The notes under the pieces: model-generated
What the model was told of the DNA's origin: nothing
The model's input: the letters and a program-made list of their open reading frames with translations, nothing else
Databases searched by the model: none
Origin: Flammula alnicola
Taxonomy: Eukaryota; Basidiomycota; Agaricomycetes; Agaricales; Strophariaceae
NCBI GenBank assembly: GCA_015499995.1
Contig: JADNRV010000004.1
Span: 930,001 to 994,000, forward strand
DNA: 64,000 nucleotides
Reading direction: 5' to 3'
Part shown: positions 55,838 through 64,000 of the stretch, one piece after another
Position numbering within the stretch: position 1 is the stretch's first letter
How the letters are laid out: every line of letters starts with the position of its first letter
Translations under genes and position numbers: made by a program

Positions 55838-58164
55838 ATGGTTAAACGCCCCAAGTCTCCCGAAATCGTGGAAGATGCGAGATACTTCACCGTCTACCAG
55901 CCCTATCCACTCAACGCAAATTGGGTCCTAGAGGACGATCAGATGCAGTGTGCGATGTGGATTGCAGAATGCATTGGTGCAAATCACCTCTGGGCGATTC
56001 ACGAGAAACCCAAGGTGAGCCTCGTTTGCGCCATCGTTGATCCTGCCGTTCCTAATTGGCGTTGGGCGTGGCCGTCGTTCCTTCCAGGCCCGCGGTATGA
56101 TCTTGCTTGAGGTCTCAAAAGCTTTCACCGACCACGGCCGTTTACTGGGCGAGCATCGTTGGTCCGAGTTCTTGAAAGATTCGACAGAAGAGGAGAACCC
56201 CAGAGTCACCCAGGTTTTCCATAGTTTTTACGCTAAAGGCCGCGATGCGCAGAAGGACGGTTCGTAATCCATCTAGCTCACGCTCACTGATTGTCCTCTG
56301 ATTATGATCCAAGGTTGGAAGGTCATCACTGTCAGTTCCCGATGGTTCAAGGGTTGGGCTCCTGGAAAAGGGTACGTACGCCAAATTGTCTCTTTCAAAC
56401 AAGCGCTCATCGTCTTCGCTGCAACTACTCAGAAAAATCGTTCAGCCATACCCAGACACCCATTGGTGTCAAACGCCGTTTGAAGACAAAACCAACAAGA
56501 CGCTCTGCCGCCCGCTTCCAGTCGAGCAAAAGCCCCCGCCACCTCGTGTCCAACCTCCAGGTAAGTCATAGCGTTTTGCCCGTTTAGTTATTCTGACTCT
56601 CGTGGTATTATCCAGTTGTCGGTTCTTCTACTTGGGTGGCGAAACAAGGCGAAGGGCTCCCAACTAAAGCTGCTCTCACTAGGGCTTGGTCCAAAAAGGA
56701 CACACCTGTCGATACCAATAAAGCGAATCAGCCTGCCGAGCAAACCCGCACCACGGCCCTACCTCCTCCACCTCAATCAGGTCGAGGCCAATTTTGCGTG
56801 AATGGTTCCAGTTCTAACGCATATTCAGGTGGAAGCAACGAACTTCCAGCCGCCAACCAACCCACACCTAAAGGAGGTTCCAGGGGCCCACGTTCGTTGA
56901 CTAGCACTCATTCTACTGAGTGCCTTCTAACATCATTTTTCTCTAGGGGGGAAACCTATCCCATTGCAGACATTCGCAAGCGAAGCCACGAAACCAAAAG
57001 GCAAATTCGCGTGGGCGAAACCAATGCAGCGGTCGACCTCTACCTCAGGCACTCAATCTCCTTTCAGCGAGGAACCACCCACTGGCCCTGTAAACGCATG
57101 TTCGTCATATATACTCTTCCAATATCGATAAGCTGCGTGTATTGATTGGGCTTTAGGGGTCAAACCACTCAAAGTTGCACCGTCTCTCCGTGCTAAACCT
57201 AGTCAAGGTCCAACACCTGCTTCGACTGAGGGCAGTTCTCCATGGGGCGAACCTTCTCCTCTGGAGGGCAACTCTACGTATGTGCCTTCAAACGACTCAT
57301 GTTCGTCATTTTATTTATTCGAAATGAAATCTCTCACATTTACGTATCGCACAGGGCATACCGAAGACACTTACAAGAAAGATAAAGGAAAAGATGCAGC
57401 TCAAAACACCCCCGATTCTGGCAGTGGCAACAATTCAAATTGGAGCGCGCGTCCTTCCTCTCCTCGCAAAGCCCGATCAAAGCCGGAGAAGGCTCGAAAA
57501 AAAGAGGAGGCCCCGCCTGTCTCTGCCTCACCAGCCAATGAGTTCACAGAGACGGTCACACCAGCCTTCGACTACGATAATCTCGATTTCGGAAAGCCCG
57601 ATATGGATGAATCCGAGTTCAATCCATGGGAGAAGGACGACGCACCTGTGGATCAGAGTTGGGGTCCTCCACCCACGACGGAAGACCTCGGTGAACAAGT
57701 CGATTGGGAGGATCTCTTCATCGGCGACACCGGGAAGAAGAAGGTATTGATATGCCCTACCCATAACATTGCGTGCAAGAAAGGCATATGTCGTGATATG
57801 GCCAAACTCGTAAGAGAGGAAGAGAGGAAAGCGAAGGAGGAAGAGAAGAAAGCAGCAAAAGAAAAAGGGAGGAAAGCGAAGAACGGAAACGCCGATTCAA
57901 ATGGACAAGGTCAATACATGGATTTCGGGATTGACCAGTTTTTGCTCACTTGTCTTAATCTCAGGGTTCAAGGACAGGAGTCGCAAACAACATGATGTCA
58001 GAGGACGTCCTCAAGGAAGCAAACGGGACCCAGGGGCGAGGGACGAAACAGGGCCGTCTTTTATAGGACGCATGAGAGCATTTGAAGATGTTGATCACGA
58101 AGAAACCGAGGAAGGAGGCACGAACACCGAGACAGGGACAGAGCCAGAGCCACAACCTTGGTAG
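55838..58164 (+). CDS. Trp/Gly-rich (WG/GW) protein, copy 2, shortened
   Basis: Tandem partner of 50996-53852 with the same exon order. The first two exons are almost identical (two or three residue changes). Introns and donor sites (GTTCGT) are conserved. It differs in three ways: the block corresponding to about 52762-53247 of copy 1, with most WG motifs, is missing, so FDYDNLDFGKP runs straight into DMDESEFNPW; extra Lys/Glu-rich residues follow the CPTHNIACKKGIC motif (EEERKAKEEEKKAAKEKG); and a TAG at 58162 replaces a Gln codon, removing the ~20-residue Trp-rich tail. One junction that gives Trp in copy 1 gives Arg here. It may be a functional short form or be losing function. Confidence 0.7.
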
Positions 58165-58722
58165 GCTCCTGGGAGCATCGATGAACGGAAACCGCAAATG
58201 CAACGGGAAGGTTGGACTTGATTATATCGGTCAGACTTAATGCTAGTTCAAAGAAATGCGTCTCACTACCCCGTTTGACTACTTAGGGTCTTTTTCATCC
58301 CCAGGAAACACAATAATCAGGAATGAACTGAATCGCACTAGACCGCTCTCTGATCTGTATGCATCGCCTGCTATCATCATGTTGCTTTGAAATCATGTAT
58401 CGTCTGTTCTGTAAATAGCTTGCAATAAATGTTTTCCAGTCTTCTAAAACACATCAAACGTGCGCCGTGCGTTATGGAGTCATGCTCTATAGAGTCTTAC
58501 CAACTCTTAAGCCTCAATACAACTCTCTTTGAAGTTTGAACTCTCTACTTGCTCTCTACACCTAGAGTAACGAGTTCAGCATGTATTTATAGCCTCTTTT
58601 GGCACGTGAGGATTACGGCCACGTGACTAATGCGCCCTTGAACCCTGCAGTGCTTGCAGCGTTGAACAATGTCTTCAATTTTGAGATAGAGACCATTGGC
58701 GGCGTTCTCTACGACTTCAGCC
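58165..58722. other. 3' flank of copy 2 and spacer
   Basis: 58222-58478 is duplicated 3' flank. The rest, up to the next ATG at 58723, shows no coding signal and should hold the promoter of the coiled-coil gene. Confidence 0.5.
58424..58429 (+). promoter_or_regulatory. Likely poly(A) signal of WG-rich copy 2
   Basis: aataaa in the same gcttgcaataaatg context as the one after copy 1, about 260 bp past the stop. Confidence 0.45.
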
Positions 58723-61578
58723 ATGACAGAAACACCCAAGAAGCTTGTCCATTGGGAGAATAACTCACCGTCCTTTTCCAATCTCAATTCACCTTTCTTC
58801 AATGCCACCTATGAGTCCTCGATTGACTCTACATCCAGCCTAGAGTTCATCAACTCGCAACTAGTGGCGCATGGATTCGTCCCATCCCCTGGCTTGTCTC
58901 TTGCCGGTATTTCGAACGAAGAATCTGCGCGAGTTGTCAAATGTCTTCTTGGGATGCTTGGTCAACGGGTTGTACGTGGTTTCTGGCCAATGTCTGCAAC
59001 GACACCATCATAACTTTCCATATAGGATGATATGTCTCGAACAGAGGAGCTCACAACGAAGCTCCGCACCTTATCTTATGACCATGAAAGGATGCTGTCA
59101 ATGTATCGCACAGCGACGGACAAATGCGCCAACGCAGAACGGGAAATGAACCTTCACAAATCACGACTTGTGTACGCTTTATGATCTTTCTCATCAAGTC
59201 ATATTTTTATCCTTCCAATAGGGCTGCCCTCAAAACTCTTCAAACATCTGAAAACGCACACAAGCAAACAACAGCAGAGCTCCAGCGTACACGTACCTTA
59301 CTTCAGGGAGTTCGCGCAACGCATCAAGCGGAGCTGAAGAAGAAGGAGAAAGATATTGAGCGCACACTGGAGAAATGGCAAAAGTTGGCGGACGCACAAA
59401 GCAAAGTATCCGCCGCATCGAGTGGACTACGTTGTGCTAACGTTGCGGTAGTGGAAGGAACTGAAATTCTGGGCAAAGGCCAAGGCTTCCTTGAAATTGC
59501 TTTGGAACAGGCAGAACAGGCCCGGTCCCATCTAGGGGACGAGAATTTGCTTCTACGCAAGTTGGTACTTCGTGCGGTCAACGAGATGCAATCTATCTTG
59601 CATAAGGCGCGATGCCTGCTCCCAGGTAACCTGACTGCTGACGAGGTAAGTTTTATTATAACATTTATGCGTACCTTTGTCTAACTCATCGTCTACAAAA
59701 GCCTGTTCCTTTGACATTGTCGACCCTATTTCCTCTATCTCCTCCTTCTGCTGCCAGTGATAAATTGGATGCTATTTTCAATGACTTCCGCGAGACACTG
59801 TCCACATTATCTCAACCCACGTCCGTAACTGCTCCCACTCTTAAGCCTGCTCCGCAGGTGCTCGATGCCGATGTTGAACGCCTGCAGGGCATAATTATAA
59901 ATCTCAAAGAAGAACTCGGTACGTCTGCGGCTGTGACTTTCGCCCTCTTGACTCATGATTCTTGTTGCAGCTCGGTCACAAAAGCAATCCATGGCGCATG
60001 TGGCAGAAACGCAGGCTATGTTCGATAAGTTCGCAGAAGACCATCGAATTGCAACAGGAGAAATCGGAGAAATGAGTGTGGAACTTATTTCGGCTCCATT
60101 GAGGGACGAAGGACAGGAGAGATTGGACAAACTACGGAAGGAGCTCGACATGGATCGTCGGAAGTTTACCGACGCCACAATAAGATTTGGGAAAGAGAAG
60201 GCAGATTTAGAGGTAAGATTCAAATAAGTCGGCGCGTTACCCCCATCTTAATGATATAATGCAGGCTGAACGTCTCAAATTCCTTGACGAGAAACGCTCA
60301 TGGCAAGTTGAAATGATGCTTGCCGACCTTCCACCAACGCCAGGCCCAGCATCTCCAAATAAATCACCCACCGCAGCTTTCGTGTTATCGGCGAGAATAT
60401 CACCTCATAAGGCACCCCATAAGTCGCCTCGAAAATCTCCTGCGAAGAATATATGCGTCGGAAAAGCTGGTAGCGGCCGCAAAGCGCATCGTGTTTCGCG
60501 ACGATCTCTCGCATCGCCTAATAGAATGGTTCTGTCGTATGAAACGGAACTCATACCACCTATCCCTGCTCCCTCTTTCCCTTCTATGGCATCACTGGCA
60601 CCGCCCACAAGCTCTCTCCTTCCTACTTCATTTGTTCTCCCTCCTCCGTCACCTCGTGCGTCGTTGCCCACGAAACCCGTACTTCTTCCTCCTCTTCCTG
60701 ACTTGCCAACAACGTCAGAAAATCAAGAAGCTGTACCAGTCTCCTCGTCAGAGTTATCGCCTCCGTCTTCAGGATCTAATCTTGTCATCCCATCCACACC
60801 ACTTGCGACCAGGCGCCCTTTCCCGGTTGCAAAGCCATTTGCTCCACGCATGATTCATGCCTACTCTCCCGTCAAACCGAGCCCACTTAGTCGGATTCTT
60901 ATGCTGGCAGATTCACCCGTGACCCCTACCAATCTGCTTGGCTCTGATATTTCTCTATCTCCCACATCTGGACCGTTGGAATCTGTTGCCGAGGAACCTG
61001 ACGATGGTGGTTTAGGATACATAACGGGTGCACTGAATGATGCCGTACATCTACCCCAAGAACCAGAAATGTCGCTCGCTGCTGAGCTGGGTGTCGAGTC
61101 TCCTCCAGATACCCCACTGCAGGAAAAGAAGGTCGAGCCCAATGTGGCTCCGCCTCGACCCATTTTCGGGCGAGGTCGAGTGTTCCATCTTGAACCAAAC
61201 TCCAAGAAACCTAGAAGCTCGGCGGACAAAGGAAAGGCAAAAGCGGAACCTGCTCCTCGCGCGCGAACGTCAGCGCTAGGTGAGAAAGAGAACAGCAATA
61301 CTAAGAAAGCACCATCAGGTAAAGCAGGCAGGGTGTCTCCAGCATTGCCCGGAGGAAATGCTGCAGCGCCTCGCAAAGTCTCTCCCACAGGAAATGCGGG
61401 TAAGCCTGCGCCCAAGGTTCTACCAAATGCAGCACCTGCTTCGTCTCTTGCAGTTGGAACATCCCGAACGAAACCACCTGCCAAACCGCCGCTACCCCCG
61501 ATCGCTGGTGGAGGACCGAGGAGGGTGCTTATCAACAGTGCGGATGCTCCACCTATTGGGAAAGGATGGAAAGGATAG
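58723..61578 (+). CDS. Afadin/alpha-actinin-binding-type coiled-coil protein
   Basis: Six exons join in phase from ATG 58723 (MTETPKKLVHWENNSPSF). The N-terminal hallmark is STSSLEFINSQLVAHGFVPSPGLSL, the conserved start of the ADIP/SSX2IP family. Long coiled coils follow (DDMSRTEELTTKLRTLSYDHE, AALKTLQTSENAHKQTTAELQ, AELKKKEKDIERTLEKWQKL, ERLDKLRKELDMDRRKF). The C-terminal ~430 residues (from about 60330) are disordered, rich in Ser/Pro/Lys, with many SP sites (SPHKAPHKSPRKSPAK) that could be phosphorylated, and a basic end (GGPRRVLINS). Animal relatives act at centrosomes and junctions; fungal members are linked to microtubule-organising sites only by inference. No defect is seen. Confidence 0.82.
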
Positions 61579-61752
61579 ATTGCACGTTTAGACATATTTA
61601 ATTCCTCGACTTCGGCTTTCGCTATGATTTTGTTCCTATTTTCAGGGTATATGAACTTTCCTTTCGTGTTTCTATTGCAATTATGTTCACTGTACAATAT
61701 ATGCACTTCGTCGACATCGACTATTTTTGTATGATATCAATTCTCTCAATAT

Positions 61753-64000
<2,248 letters not shown>

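Noticed and set aside
60861..61706. 281-codon minus-strand frame
   Set aside because: Antisense shadow of the Pro/Ser-rich C-terminus of the coiled-coil protein, which has a conserved N-terminus and consistent exons.

Overview
The window reads as nuclear DNA of a mushroom-forming basidiomycete (Agaricomycetes). Genes are cut by many short introns (about 50-70 bp, mostly GT-AG) and lie close together on both strands. Several families are typical of that group: an F-box protein, a DUF6533-type membrane protein, and a DUF6729/3'-5' exonuclease protein carried by a transposon. Exon structures below were built by hand from splice sites and reading-frame phase. Domain names come from recognised motifs; no database search was run.

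Layout. 1-8,900 is mobile-element territory. An intact 6.55-kb DNA transposon (190-6742; 20-bp terminal inverted repeats, 8-bp target duplication) carries a large minus-strand gene of zinc-binding/transposase-like, 3'-5' exonuclease and Cys-rich tail modules, plus a possible small acidic second gene. A 668-bp non-autonomous element (7591-8258) follows. 8,900-18,400 holds an F-box protein, a phenol-hydroxylase-type FAD monooxygenase, a truncated cytochrome P450, a 254-bp MITE (15850-16103) and a decayed-looking DUF6533 membrane protein. 18,400-34,400 holds two tandem paralogous single-pass membrane proteins with Ser/Thr-rich outer parts, COX10 (with an apparent one-base frameshift), a secreted class-3 lipase, an uncharacterised gene, ALG5 and a Ran-binding-domain protein.

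34,700-48,800 is the conserved housekeeping core: a membrane-anchored hybrid histidine kinase, an Snt2-type chromatin reader (BAH, PHD fingers, ELM2-SANT, GATA-like finger) and a Doa4-like deubiquitinase (USP8-type N-terminus, rhodanese, USP catalytic domain). 48,800-58,500 is dynamic again: repeats, then a tandem duplication of an unrecognised Trp/Gly-rich gene (50996-53852 and 55838-58164). The copies are separated by a 1.17-kb inverted-repeat element containing pieces of two unrelated genes, one of them a RecQ/DExH helicase. 58,700-64,000 holds an afadin/alpha-actinin-binding-type coiled-coil protein and the 3' part of a second FAD monooxygenase running off the right edge.

Functional links are loose, as usual for fungal chromosomes. 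The two flavin monooxygenases and the P450 remnant suggest aromatic or secondary metabolism. The kinase, Snt2, Doa4, ALG5, COX10 and Ran-binding genes are ordinary cellular machinery. The main novelty candidates are the exonuclease-fusion transposon, the duplicated WG/GW-rich gene whose splice junctions rebuild Trp codons, and the gene-fragment-carrying element between its copies.
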